Shown here: one piece after another, positions 1 to 8,502 of the stretch
Numbering within the stretch: position 1 is the first letter of the stretch
How the letters are laid out: each line of letters begins with the position of its first letter
Source: Thermosediminibacter oceani DSM 16646
GTDB lineage: Bacteria > Bacillota > Thermosediminibacteria > Thermosediminibacterales > Thermosediminibacteraceae
Length of the DNA: 64,000 bases
Assembly: GCF_000144645.1 (NCBI RefSeq)
Contig: NC_014377.1
Coordinates: 1,488,001 to 1,552,000, forward strand
Direction of reading: 5' to 3'
The notes under the pieces: generated by a model
Database searches by the model: none
The model's input: only the letters and a program-made list of their open reading frames with translations
What the model was told of the DNA's origin: nothing
Translations under genes and position numbers: made by a program

Positions 1-5
1 CAGGC

Positions 6-50
6 AAGCACCGCTTTTTGGCTGTGTATCCAAAAATCGGTGCTTTTTTT
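6..50 (+). terminator. Intrinsic terminator of a gene left of the window
   Basis: Arms AAGCACCG-CTTTTTGG (6-21) and CCAAAAAT-CGGTGCTT (30-45) pair around an 8-base loop, and a T run follows to position 50. The T run lies on the plus strand, so it ends a transcript entering from the left edge. Confidence 0.85.
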
Positions 51-64
51 CCTTATAATAGCCT

Positions 65-849
65 TTATGTATGATCGGTGTATTTCCACCATATTATCGT
101 CAATGCATAGCAAACTATACAAGTAAAGGCCAATATCAAATAACTCCATATATTCAATAGACTTTTAAACTCGCCGAGAGCACCGCTGTATAAACCGGGA
201 ATTAACCATGGAAAATAATATCGTATATTGGTAATCGCGATAAACTGATCCAAAATCAAAGTTAACACTAAAAAACCTAAAGGTGCTAAATAACCTTTAC
301 TCCACAATGCAAAAAAAGAAATCGGTGTACCTAAGGCCATAGCTAATAGAGCGGTGATAAAATAGGTCTTGAGGCTTTCATAGAAAACTCCATGCTCCCA
401 ACCGTTAAGTTCAATGCTCTCCCTATTAAAAGTCCCAAAATTAAATTAGAGATTGTTAGGCCAGAGCACCAGACAAAATAAACAAAAAATTTCGCATTTA
501 ATATCTTATCACGAGAAACCGGCAATGAGAGTAAATCCCTCACCGTTCTGTCCACGTACTCCCTTCCAAAGATATAACTTGCAACAAAACCGAATACTAT
601 TATTCCTCCAAATCCCACTACTTGCGATAAAAAAGAAAAATAAGAATTCCAATCGGCAGAAAAAGTCAGTATAGCGGCTTTAGCACTTATAATTCCTAAT
701 TTATGAGTTAATATTGGGTTTTGCAAAATTATTATTATAAGGCAACCCATAATGGGCCCCAAAGCAAAAGCAGCAAAACTAACCCATATTGCGTTCGAGT
801 GCTTTAGTTTCAATAGTTCCGCAATAAATGCTCTTTTTAGCCCCTTCAT
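65..849 (-). pseudogene. ABC-2 type permease, split by a frameshift
   Basis: This is the membrane subunit of a small ABC exporter. The first part (849 down to 343) starts MKGLKRAFIAELLKLKH, typical of ABC-2/bacitracin-type permeases, and has about four hydrophobic segments. The second part (340 down to 65) is in another frame and supplies the remaining segments. The second frame stays open upstream to about position 420, so the frame change lies between roughly 343 and 430. It directly follows the ATPase gene. Either the gene is dead or the sequence has an indel error; the partner ATPase has the same problem. Confidence 0.75.
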
Positions 850-852
850 ACA

Positions 853-1726
853 TTAACCCTCCTCGTTGCTTATGGTTCTTATGAAGAAGGATTCCAAATC
901 CTCTTCAAAAACATATAAGGTTCTTGGAGGCAAACCGGCATTAACCAACCTTTACAAATAATTTCAGGATTACTTATTGCTTTGTAATCGTATATTTCAA
1001 TCATACCTTCATCATTAATACTTGAAAAAATACTATTATTTAGCAATTCTACAGCTTTCATATTATCACGAGTTTCTACTATTAATTTCTTTAAAACCTG
1101 TTGCTCTAATTGTTCCGATTCTAATTCTTTAATAAGCCTGCCCTTATGTATTATGCCGATTTTTGTGGCCAATTTAGCAATCTCGCTTAAGATATGACTG
1201 GAAATAAAAATAGTGGTTCCTCGTTTAGAAAGCTCTACAAGTATCTGCCGAATCTCTATAATCCCCGCTGGATCCAATCCATTCATAGGTTCGTCTAAAA
1301 TGAGTAGTTTGGGTTCATGCATTAACGCTTTTGCTAATCCCAATCGCTGTAAATTGCCCAACGATAGATATTTGGCCTTAGTATTTCGATAATCCGAGAG
1401 CTTTAATCTTTCAATAACGTTGTCTATTAACTTGTTATCGGTTAATTTTCTTAAATGAAGATACACTTCAAGGTTTTCTCTAACCGTAAGGTTAGGATAT
1501 GAATGAGTGGTTTCGACTAAGTATCCCACATTATTCCCAAACAGCAACACAGTCCCCTGTGTTGGCTTTATCATTCCGAGTAACATTCGTATCGCAGCAG
1601 TTTTTCCGGCGCCATTTAACCCTAAGAAACCATATATTTCTCCAGGTCCTTTTTAAATGAAATATTATTAACCGCAATCAAATTCCTAAATTTTTTTGTC
1701 AAATTATGCACCTCGATTACTTTCAT
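853..1726 (-). pseudogene. ABC exporter ATP-binding subunit with two frameshifts
   Basis: Reconstructed from three frames. The start ATG at 1726 has a GGAGG site 9 bases upstream and reads MKVIEVHNLTKKF. In a run of five A near 1650 the frame changes to one carrying Walker A (GLNGAGKTAAIR), signature (LSLGNLQRLGLAKAL), Walker B (LLILDEP) and the H-loop (FISSHIL). Near 940 the frame changes again to give the normal tail ending ESFFIRTISNEEG, with stop TAA at 853-855, 3 bases before the permease ATG. The bacitracin/lantibiotic-type exporter family is likely. The open part alone (1586-879) lacks Walker A and would be inactive. The start overlaps the TetR gene by 23 bases. Confidence 0.8.
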
Positions 1727-2339
1727 TTTTCAATCCTCCATTCCAATTGTCATTCCCCTTAAATATCTGTTCTGCCAATCCCGTAACCAACAGCTTTATA
1801 GCTTCGTGATAGTATTCACCTATTTGTTTTTCATACAATGCTGTAACAAAAATCGCTCTTAAAGCTGCCGAAATAGTATCGATATTGCCACACTCCTCGA
1901 TTTCCAATACTTTTAACAGGTTTTTTATAAATATAGAATCAAAAGAGTGATGTTTTTTAATCACTTCATCCGGCAGCTTTCTCAAAATAATCTCCATTTC
2001 ATTGCTTTGGATAAGATTAATCAAAGAAGAATTTTTTACGAGCATAAGAGCTTTAAAAATAGCATCAATAAATTTGGTTTTAGGGTCAGAATCTTTTTTA
2101 GACAGATTTTCCATTAATTGACTGAATATTGCGTTCTGAATCTTTTCTACAACTTCAAAAAATAACATATCTTTTGAACTGTAGAATATATAAAACGCTC
2201 CCTTTGAAATTCCTGCCATTTTAGTGAGATGTTCAACGCTGGTTTTCTTAACTCCATATTTTTGCAAACAATCTTCAGCTGCGGCTATTAATCTACTCTT
2301 AATTAGAGTTTTTTCTTTTTCAGAAAACGCAGCAGGCAT
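1704..2339 (-). CDS. TetR/AcrR family transcriptional regulator
   Basis: A one-domain repressor of about 211 residues: an N-terminal helix-turn-helix (around residues 10-55, with KYGVKKTSVEHLTKMAGISK and GAFYIFYSSKDMLF) followed by an all-helical ligand-binding part. I chose ATG at 2339 (MPAAFSEKEK) over the upstream ATG at 2387 because AAAGGAGG lies 9 bases before it and because a longer start would run into the operator. It is the first gene of an operon with the ABC exporter and overlaps the ATPase start. A perfect palindrome lies just upstream, so it most likely represses its own operon until a toxic compound binds. Confidence 0.92.
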   Translation of the reverse strand: MPAAFSEKEKTLIKSRLIAAAEDCLQKYGVKKTSVEHLTKMAGISKGAFYIFYSSKDMLFFEVVEKIQNAIFSQLMENLSKKDSDPKTKFIDAIFKALMLVKNSSLINLIQSNEMEIILRKLPDEVIKKHHSFDSIFIKNLLKVLEIEECGNIDTISAALRAIFVTALYEKQIGEYYHEAIKLLVTGLAEQIFKGNDNWNGGLKNESNRGA

Positions 2340-2360
2340 TATATGTGCCTCCTTTAAAAT

Positions 2361-2389
2361 ATATGACCATTTTATATTTATGGTCATAT
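2361..2389. promoter_or_regulatory. TetR operator palindrome
   Basis: ATATGACCAT (2361-2370) and ATGGTCATAT (2380-2389) form a perfect 10-9-10 inverted repeat between the promoter -10 box and the ribosome site of the TetR gene. Position and symmetry are as expected for an autoregulatory TetR-family operator. Confidence 0.8.
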
Positions 2390-2416
2390 TGTATCATTTT
2401 TCGTATAAAATATCAA
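2388..2416 (-). promoter_or_regulatory. Promoter of the TetR-ABC operon
   Basis: On the minus strand, -35 TTGATA (2416-2411), a 17-base spacer and -10 TACAAT (2393-2388). The -10 box overlaps the end of the TetR palindrome, so a bound repressor would cover the start site. Confidence 0.7.
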
Positions 2417-2534
2417 CGAATAACTTGCACTGCCGGGTATCACAACAATATAACCTGCGAATCAACTGTATAAAAAAATCAGGCCGGGATAAAAATATCC
2501 TTAAACAACGATAATAAAAGATTGGAGCAGAACC

Positions 2535-3515
2535 ATGATTTCTACCGTGAATCCCAACCTAGATGATATCCCTCAGATATCTAAGGAAATGAAGCTCATT
2601 GAAAATGAATTAATGCGGGTCATCGAGGAAGGCGATGAATCGATCCGCGGTATACTGAAAGACTTCTTTGCCGGTGGAAAGCGGCTCAGGCCCAAGCTGG
2701 TACTGCTTTCAGGACTTTGCTTTTCTCCTGTAAACACGAAAATGATCTATTCGGCCGTAGCCGCTGAACTAATACATACCGCTTCCCTGATACACGATGA
2801 CGTGATAGACCGGTCGGATTACAGACGGAACCGCCCCACGATAAATTACGTTTACGGCAACCATACGGCAGTCCTTGCCGGCGACTACATATTCGCTAAA
2901 GCTTTTGAAGTGCTCTGCAGACAGAACCTGAATCGGTGTATGGGGTACTTGGTCGAGGCCATCCAGGAGATGTGCACGGGCGAGATCATACAGGCTCGTG
3001 AGAGTCCGGACTTAACGGTTGATGAAGATCGCTATTTTAGAACCATAGAGAAAAAAACGGCATCGCTCATCGCAGCCTGCTGCAAATCAGGCGCCGACTG
3101 CGGTAAAGCCGATGAGGTGCAGATAGAAAAAATGGGACTTTTCGGCCTCTATCTGGGTTACGCTTTCCAGATAGTCGACGACATCCTGGATATAACCGGC
3201 GATACAAGCGAGATGGGGAAGCCCGTAGCTCACGACTTGGAAGAGGGAAAAATAACCCTTCCCTATATATACTTTTTGCGGGACAGGGTGTGGGAGGCAA
3301 AATACCGGTATACCCTGATGGAAAGAAACCTTGCGACAGATATGAAGTACCAGATTATCCGTGATCTCAAGCATTCGGGTGCCATCACGAAAGCATATGC
3401 AAAGGCCGAAGAATGCGTTAAAAAGGCCAAAGAAATCTTAAACGAACTCCCTGATTCGATTTATAAGCAAATACTGGCGGACCTTTCCGAGAAGGTAATG
3501 TTAAGAAAAAGATAA
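2535..3515 (+). CDS. Polyprenyl diphosphate synthase (heptaprenyl-type, large subunit)
   Basis: A trans-isoprenyl diphosphate synthase of 326 residues, the normal family length. It condenses isopentenyl diphosphate onto an allylic diphosphate to give a long-chain prenyl diphosphate in the cytoplasm. The GGKRLRPKL motif is at residues 47-55, the first aspartate-rich motif DDVID at 88-92 and the second, DDILD, at 215-219. It resembles HepT/component II; chain length cannot be read from sequence and the small HepS partner is not nearby. Its stop codon abuts the stop of the DUF2600 gene on the other strand. The product could feed that terpene synthase, the UbiA enzyme at 39.3-40.2 kb, or quinone and carrier lipid synthesis. 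Confidence 0.9.
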   Translation: MISTVNPNLDDIPQISKEMKLIENELMRVIEEGDESIRGILKDFFAGGKRLRPKLVLLSGLCFSPVNTKMIYSAVAAELIHTASLIHDDVIDRSDYRRNRPTINYVYGNHTAVLAGDYIFAKAFEVLCRQNLNRCMGYLVEAIQEMCTGEIIQARESPDLTVDEDRYFRTIEKKTASLIAACCKSGADCGKADEVQIEKMGLFGLYLGYAFQIVDDILDITGDTSEMGKPVAHDLEEGKITLPYIYFLRDRVWEAKYRYTLMERNLATDMKYQIIRDLKHSGAITKAYAKAEECVKKAKEILNELPDSIYKQILADLSEKVMLRKR

Positions 3516-4574
3516 TCAAAGCCTGGCTGTTTTTCTAAGCCTGCAACAAAAGCCGTGCATCAGCTTGGCATAAAATCCGCAGCGGTTTAAAAGCTCCGCC
3601 GTTAAGGGCTCGCGCCCGCCGGTAAAGGCTTTTGGGTCCGAGAGGTACATGGCCATGAGGCCGTCCACGACCGTGGTATGAAAATTTGGGTATCTTAATT
3701 TTGCCGATTCTTCCAGGGAATTTTGGTAAAACAGCTTCAACCGTTCTAAACACTTTATCCTGTTTTGGTAGTAACTAACGAAATTAAGGTCGCCGCCATC
3801 CTTATCCTCATCCAGGTCGATGTAGTAGTCTAGCAGGATATGCAGGCCGCAGATCCAGGGAAAATACGATTGAAATATTTTCCAGGCCTCAAGGTTATCC
3901 AGTTCCGGATCGGCAGCCGCCGCTACTAACATAAAAATTCCCAGCGTAGAACCGGCGGCTGCGGAAAACTCCCACCCGCTGATTTCGGGGAAGTAATCCA
4001 GGTAGTTGCTGAACCAACCGGCCATTCTGCACTCCCTGATTTCCGGCGCCAGGTGTTTGTATACCTGCAGATCCGAGTAAAGCCTTGCCAGAAAGAGAAT
4101 CTTCTCCCTTATTACAGTATAAGAGGGCAGAGTGGATATAAATTTTTTGCACTCGCTGACCAATAACGTAAGGTACCCGCCATCGTTTCTGTAAGGGTAA
4201 TACTTGTAATAATCGTTGTAACTCTCCCCCGGAAGCAGGGCATCGATCATGGCCAGGTGAAGCTGCCTGAAAGCCTTTTCTTCCATGACTCCCGCCCTAT
4301 CGCACAAATTGTCCAGGTAATCGCTAATGGTCTGGTACGACACTATGAAATGCACCATGTCCTTTTGCGAAACACCGGGGTACAGAGCGTATACGCTGCC
4401 GCCCTGACAGTGGAACTTCTTTTCCTTTATGCTCTCCAGTGCCTGATGGCTTAACACCGGATCCGGAATTCTTTCTGCGAGAGTCGTATATTTTTTTAAT
4501 TCCGCATCAACCAGCGGGAATATTCTGTTCACAAACTTGTATAGAAGGCTGAAACGATAAAAGCACTCCTTCAA
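3516..4574 (-). CDS. DUF2600 (YtpB-like) terpene synthase
   Basis: A 352-residue all-helical protein of the DUF2600 family, whose Bacillus subtilis member YtpB makes tetraprenyl-beta-curcumene from a linear prenyl diphosphate. Family features visible are HCQGGSVYALYP (about residues 55-66) and the acidic stretch TISDYLDNLCDRAG (about 82-95), a likely metal-binding motif, plus LLDYYIDLDEDKDGG nearer the C terminus. The start is TTG at 4574, preceded by a G run. It is tail-to-tail with the polyprenyl synthase, with no spacer, which supports a substrate-supplier relationship. The product would be a C35-type terpene; this is inference from the family. Confidence 0.8.
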   Translation of the reverse strand: MKECFYRFSLLYKFVNRIFPLVDAELKKYTTLAERIPDPVLSHQALESIKEKKFHCQGGSVYALYPGVSQKDMVHFIVSYQTISDYLDNLCDRAGVMEEKAFRQLHLAMIDALLPGESYNDYYKYYPYRNDGGYLTLLVSECKKFISTLPSYTVIREKILFLARLYSDLQVYKHLAPEIRECRMAGWFSNYLDYFPEISGWEFSAAAGSTLGIFMLVAAAADPELDNLEAWKIFQSYFPWICGLHILLDYYIDLDEDKDGGDLNFVSYYQNRIKCLERLKLFYQNSLEESAKLRYPNFHTTVVDGLMAMYLSDPKAFTGGREPLTAELLNRCGFYAKLMHGFCCRLRKTARL

Positions 4575-4731
4575 AGTTACAGCCCCCCGACAGGTGATAT
4601 TCTATTTCCTAGTATTTACCATTACAGGATTAAATATGATTTGTTTTTAAAACTTTACAGCAGAATCATAAAAAAGAAGTTTTAATTCAATAATATAAAC
4701 TGTAAAATCAAGACTCAGGAGAGTGTTTCCA

Positions 4732-6918
4732 ATGTTGAAAAGACAGGTCGCTTTTTTCCTCCTAATATTTACTCTTCTGTTTTTTTCATCCCCCGTCGCC
4801 GCGGATACCGGTGCTTCCCACCGGTTGGCTGTAATGATCGTTCTCGACCGTATAAACCTTGAGGACCTGAACGGTGATTATCCCAACATACGCGGACTTA
4901 TGGACCGGGGCGTCGCTGGCCTAATGAACATAAGGACTGCTAGGAATTACGATCCAGCCAGCAGCTACCTTACTCTCGGAGCGGGAACCAGAGCCCATGC
5001 CGGCGGCAAAGGCAAAAAAGCTCTGATGGCCTTCGAAGCGTATGAAACGTCAGACGCAGGCAGCGCCTTTGAAATGTACACCGGTGTTACCGCTGCCAAA
5101 AGTGATATCGTTCAGCTAGATATTCCTGCCATAATTTCGGAAAACAAAAAACAGGATCACGAGATAATACCGGGACTTCTGGGGGAGCTTTTAAAAAACA
5201 ACGGTATACCCGTATCAATCCTGGGTAACGCGGATACGCCTTTGGAAAAAAACAGGCTTGCGGCACTAATAGCAATGGATACTAGTGGTGTAGTAAACTC
5301 GGGGTATGTGGGGAGTGATATCAACAAAAAAGATAGCAAAAGCCCTTTTTTCGTAAAAACCGACTATGAAAAACTTTACGCAAAGTTTATTGAATTAAAA
5401 GCAAAAGGCGGCCTTATAGTAATCCATCTGGGCGATACCGTCAGAGCTAACGACTGTATTAACCTCGTCACTCCGAAAATGTACGAATACCACCGTAAAA
5501 AGGCCCTGAAGGATGCAGATGAATTCATCGGAAGGGTGGCAGCGGCTTTGGACCTAAAAAAAGACCTGTTGATGATCGTGACGCCCTTCCCATCCCACCA
5601 GGGGTATTCTGAACGTAAGCTACTCACTCCGTTCATAGCGGCCGGCCCCAAGATGGACCCGGGCCTTGCGCGATCCGCCACCACCCGCCGTCCCGGTATA
5701 ATCTCCAATATTGACATAGCTCCAACTGTACTTGATTTTTTCCGGATCCCGGTGCCGGCGGTTATGCTGGGCAATCCCATAGAAAGTATAGATTTTTCAG
5801 GGGCCTACAATTTCCTCCTCGATACCAACCGTAAAGCGGTTAATACATATATTCAGAGGGCTTATCTTATAAAGCCGTATGTAGCCATGCAGATAGCTGT
5901 CTCCATAGCATTTCTGCTTTTAATTTATTTTAAAAAGAACTGGCTTGCTTTCGCAAAGCCCTTTATCCTTGCAAATATGGCGGTACCGCTGGTTTTCCTT
6001 GTACTTCCGTTACTCCCGGGGGAAACTTTATTTTACAGGTACGCCTGGACCTTTATCATCTCTACGGCAGTAGCGTCAATCGGCATGAGATTTAAAAGTA
6101 CCCTTGGCGCTATTACTTTTATAAGCCTGCTCACCGCATCGGCAATAACCGCCGACCTGTTATCCGGTGCACGGCTTTTAGGAACTTCGGTATTGGGACA
6201 TGACCCTATAGCGGGTGCCCGCTATTACGGCCTTGGTAACGAATACGAGGGCGTACTCATAGGATCTACGACCATCGGTATTACCGCCATGCTTGACGAA
6301 ATTAAAATTAAAAATCGCCTTACGTCGCTCGCAGTTAGCCTTTTCGTTTTCGGCTCGGTCTTTTATCTCATATCATCCCCGTTTTTTGGCAGCAATGTGG
6401 GTGGAGCCATCAGCGCTTACGGAGCCTTTTTGACCACTCTGCTTTTGCTCTCCGGCTCGAGGCTTAACCTGAAGACCTTCGGAGGCATTGGCGCCGGGAT
6501 GGCGCTCATGCTGGCACTGTTGTTTTTCTTGGCAACCGTAGTAGGACCTCCCAGTCATATCAGCCAGACGGTGGCCTTGGTGAAAGAAAATGGAATCAAT
6601 CCTGTATTCTCCATCGCAACGCGTAAACTCTCTATGAACTACAGGCTGTTTAAGTACACACCTTGGACTCGGGTATTGATCACAACCATTGCGGTCATAA
6701 TTTCCCTTTCCTTTAGACCCCCCGATACCATGAAAAAAATATTTAGTAGGTACCAACAACTTTACGCCGGATTTGCCGGCGCCAGCATCGGTTGCATTCT
6801 GGGGTTTATTTTCAACGATTCGGGCATCGTAGCAGCAGGAACCATGGCGATTTTTCTGGGGTTGCCGGTTTTGCTGCTGATAGCCGAAGAAATAACAGTT
6901 CACCGGCAGGTCGATTGA
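4732..6918 (+). CDS. Membrane protein with extracytoplasmic alkaline-phosphatase-like domain
   Basis: A protein of 728 residues. A signal/anchor helix covers about residues 4-23. It is followed by a domain of about 340 residues with the core of the alkaline phosphatase superfamily: MIVLDRINL, LIVIHLGDTVRAND, LLMIVTPFPSH and SNIDIAPTVLDFF. The C-terminal half (about 380-728) has eight or more hydrophobic segments. ATG at 4732 is preferred over GTG at 4723 because AGGAGAG lies 8 bases upstream of it. The glycosyltransferase gene starts one base after the stop, so the two are co-translated. This suggests processing of a surface glycan or a lipid-linked sugar. I cannot identify the nucleophile, so it may also be a structural homologue without activity. 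Confidence 0.75.
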   Translation: MLKRQVAFFLLIFTLLFFSSPVAADTGASHRLAVMIVLDRINLEDLNGDYPNIRGLMDRGVAGLMNIRTARNYDPASSYLTLGAGTRAHAGGKGKKALMAFEAYETSDAGSAFEMYTGVTAAKSDIVQLDIPAIISENKKQDHEIIPGLLGELLKNNGIPVSILGNADTPLEKNRLAALIAMDTSGVVNSGYVGSDINKKDSKSPFFVKTDYEKLYAKFIELKAKGGLIVIHLGDTVRANDCINLVTPKMYEYHRKKALKDADEFIGRVAAALDLKKDLLMIVTPFPSHQGYSERKLLTPFIAAGPKMDPGLARSATTRRPGIISNIDIAPTVLDFFRIPVPAVMLGNPIESIDFSGAYNFLLDTNRKAVNTYIQRAYLIKPYVAMQIAVSIAFLLLIYFKKNWLAFAKPFILANMAVPLVFLVLPLLPGETLFYRYAWTFIISTAVASIGMRFKSTLGAITFISLLTASAITADLLSGARLLGTSVLGHDPIAGARYYGLGNEYEGVLIGSTTIGITAMLDEIKIKNRLTSLAVSLFVFGSVFYLISSPFFGSNVGGAISAYGAFLTTLLLLSGSRLNLKTFGGIGAGMALMLALLFFLATVVGPPSHISQTVALVKENGINPVFSIATRKLSMNYRLFKYTPWTRVLITTIAVIISLSFRPPDTMKKIFSRYQQLYAGFAGASIGCILGFIFNDSGIVAAGTMAIFLGLPVLLLIAEEITVHRQVD

Positions 6919-6919
6919 A

Positions 6920-8035
6920 ATGCAGAAGATAAAACTCCTAGAACTGGTCCGGGACTCCGAAGGTGGCATGAAGCGCCACGTGGAACAGCTCCTTTGGGGT
7001 CTCGATAAAGCTAAATTCGACATATTCCTCGCCCTTTCGGACGACAACCCGGATACCTGGAATCTGGAGAAATTAAACGTAAAAGTCCACAGCATTAAAC
7101 TGGGGGACCGTCGAAGCCCCATAGCGGTGGCAAGATCCCTCTTCGACATCGTCAGGCTTCTCAAAAAAGAAGGGATTGAAATAATTCACGCCCACGGGTT
7201 GGCCGCGGCTATAATCGGCACTACTGCCGCCCTCGCCGCCGGTACCCCCTTCATCGTAACAACGGTTCACAATTTCCCGAAGGAAAATTTTATAAACCGC
7301 GCTGCCGGACATTTGTTGAGGCGCAATCACAAAATTATAACCGTGTCGCACCGTATGGCCCGAGAGATCAGCAGGATGTGGGCAATTCCCACGGAAAAAA
7401 TCGAAGTTATATACAACGGCATAGATCCGCATCTTATAGCAAAATACACCGGAAGCAACGGTGAATGCCGGCAAAAACCCGTTGCGATTCTGAACATATC
7501 CCGTCTCATCCCGGACAAGGGAGTTGACGTATTTCTTAAGGCCTGCGCCATCCTGGTCGAGAGGCTTTCCAACGACGGTATAGAGGTAGTCTTTTATATA
7601 GCCGGTAACGGCCCTCTCGAACGGGAGTTAAAAAATTTAGTATCGAACCTGAGACTGGAAGGAAGGGTGAATTTCCTGGGGTTCTGCCGGGATATATACC
7701 GCATAATGCAAAATTCGGATATGCTGGTGCTCTCCTCGCGCAGCGAGGGTTTGAGCCTTTCACTGCTGGAAGCCATGGCCATGGGAAAACCGGTCATAGC
7801 CACCGACGTTGGAGGAAATCCGGAAATAATAAGACACGGAGTAACCGGCATGCTGGTGCCGCCCGACAACCCCCGTGCCCTTGCTGAAGCCATGGAATAC
7901 GTTATAAAAAACCCCGGTGATGCGGAAAAAATGGCCCGTACAGCCTGCCGAACGGTAATGGAACGCTACACCCATGAGCACATGATAGAGGCCGTGCAGA
8001 ATCTTTTAATTTCCTTGGTAAATCAAAGTGGATAG
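6920..8035 (+). CDS. GT4-family glycosyltransferase
   Basis: A cytoplasmic or peripheral retaining glycosyltransferase with two Rossmann-like domains (GT-B fold), 371 residues. The N-terminal acceptor domain has DSEGGMKRHVEQLL (family loop GG-x-RHV). The C-terminal nucleotide-sugar domain has SRLIPDKGVDVFLKA and the EX7E motif in SRSEGLSLSLLEAMAMG (about residues 277-293). The start is separated by one base from the stop of the phosphatase-fold membrane protein, so the two are expressed together. Sugar donor and acceptor cannot be told from sequence; cell-surface or lipid-linked glycan synthesis is likely. Confidence 0.9.
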   Translation: MQKIKLLELVRDSEGGMKRHVEQLLWGLDKAKFDIFLALSDDNPDTWNLEKLNVKVHSIKLGDRRSPIAVARSLFDIVRLLKKEGIEIIHAHGLAAAIIGTTAALAAGTPFIVTTVHNFPKENFINRAAGHLLRRNHKIITVSHRMAREISRMWAIPTEKIEVIYNGIDPHLIAKYTGSNGECRQKPVAILNISRLIPDKGVDVFLKACAILVERLSNDGIEVVFYIAGNGPLERELKNLVSNLRLEGRVNFLGFCRDIYRIMQNSDMLVLSSRSEGLSLSLLEAMAMGKPVIATDVGGNPEIIRHGVTGMLVPPDNPRALAEAMEYVIKNPGDAEKMARTACRTVMERYTHEHMIEAVQNLLISLVNQSG

Positions 8036-8183
8036 AACTTTGTTAATCCTCCCTGAAGGGCGTAAAACATTCCCGATTGTCCGTAACGGGCATTATTTGA
8101 TTTATGAAAATATTTTTTTAAGACATCGTGTTACGTTTTCTTTATTATATGTTACTCATAAAGTTTTCAAGGTGGTATGTATA

Positions 8184-8502
8184 ATGCAAGATAAAATCAA
8201 AGACATCGTTGCCGCGGGCCTTTTTACGCGATACGGTATTTCCTCATGTTGAAGACAAGCAAAAATGCGTAAAAAAAACCGCCTCCCTGTTGAATCCGGG
8301 AGGCAGGCTGGTTATATGTCATTCGGAAAGCCGGGAAAAAATTAACGCCGTTCACCGGTCGGCAGGCTCACCCGTGTCCCATCATCTTCTCCCGCTCGCG
8401 GACGAGGTAGCCTGCTACATGAAGCAAGCCGATCTTGAAGTAATACATTCGATCGACAATGAGGGCATATATGCAGTCATCGGTTTCCTGCCCGAATCAT
8501 GA
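8184..8502 (+). pseudogene. Class I SAM-dependent methyltransferase remnant with internal deletion
   Basis: The piece from 8184 reads MQDKIKDIVAAG, like the N-terminal helix of a common clostridial methyltransferase. Near 8215 it joins, out of frame, a C-terminal part (FPHVEDKQKCVKKTASLLNP, then GGRLVICHSESREKIN) that matches the end of the same family. The whole SAM-binding glycine-rich core, about 90 residues, is missing. It ends inside the 3' end of the pyrophosphatase gene on the other strand. An internal deletion is the simplest reading. Confidence 0.65.
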
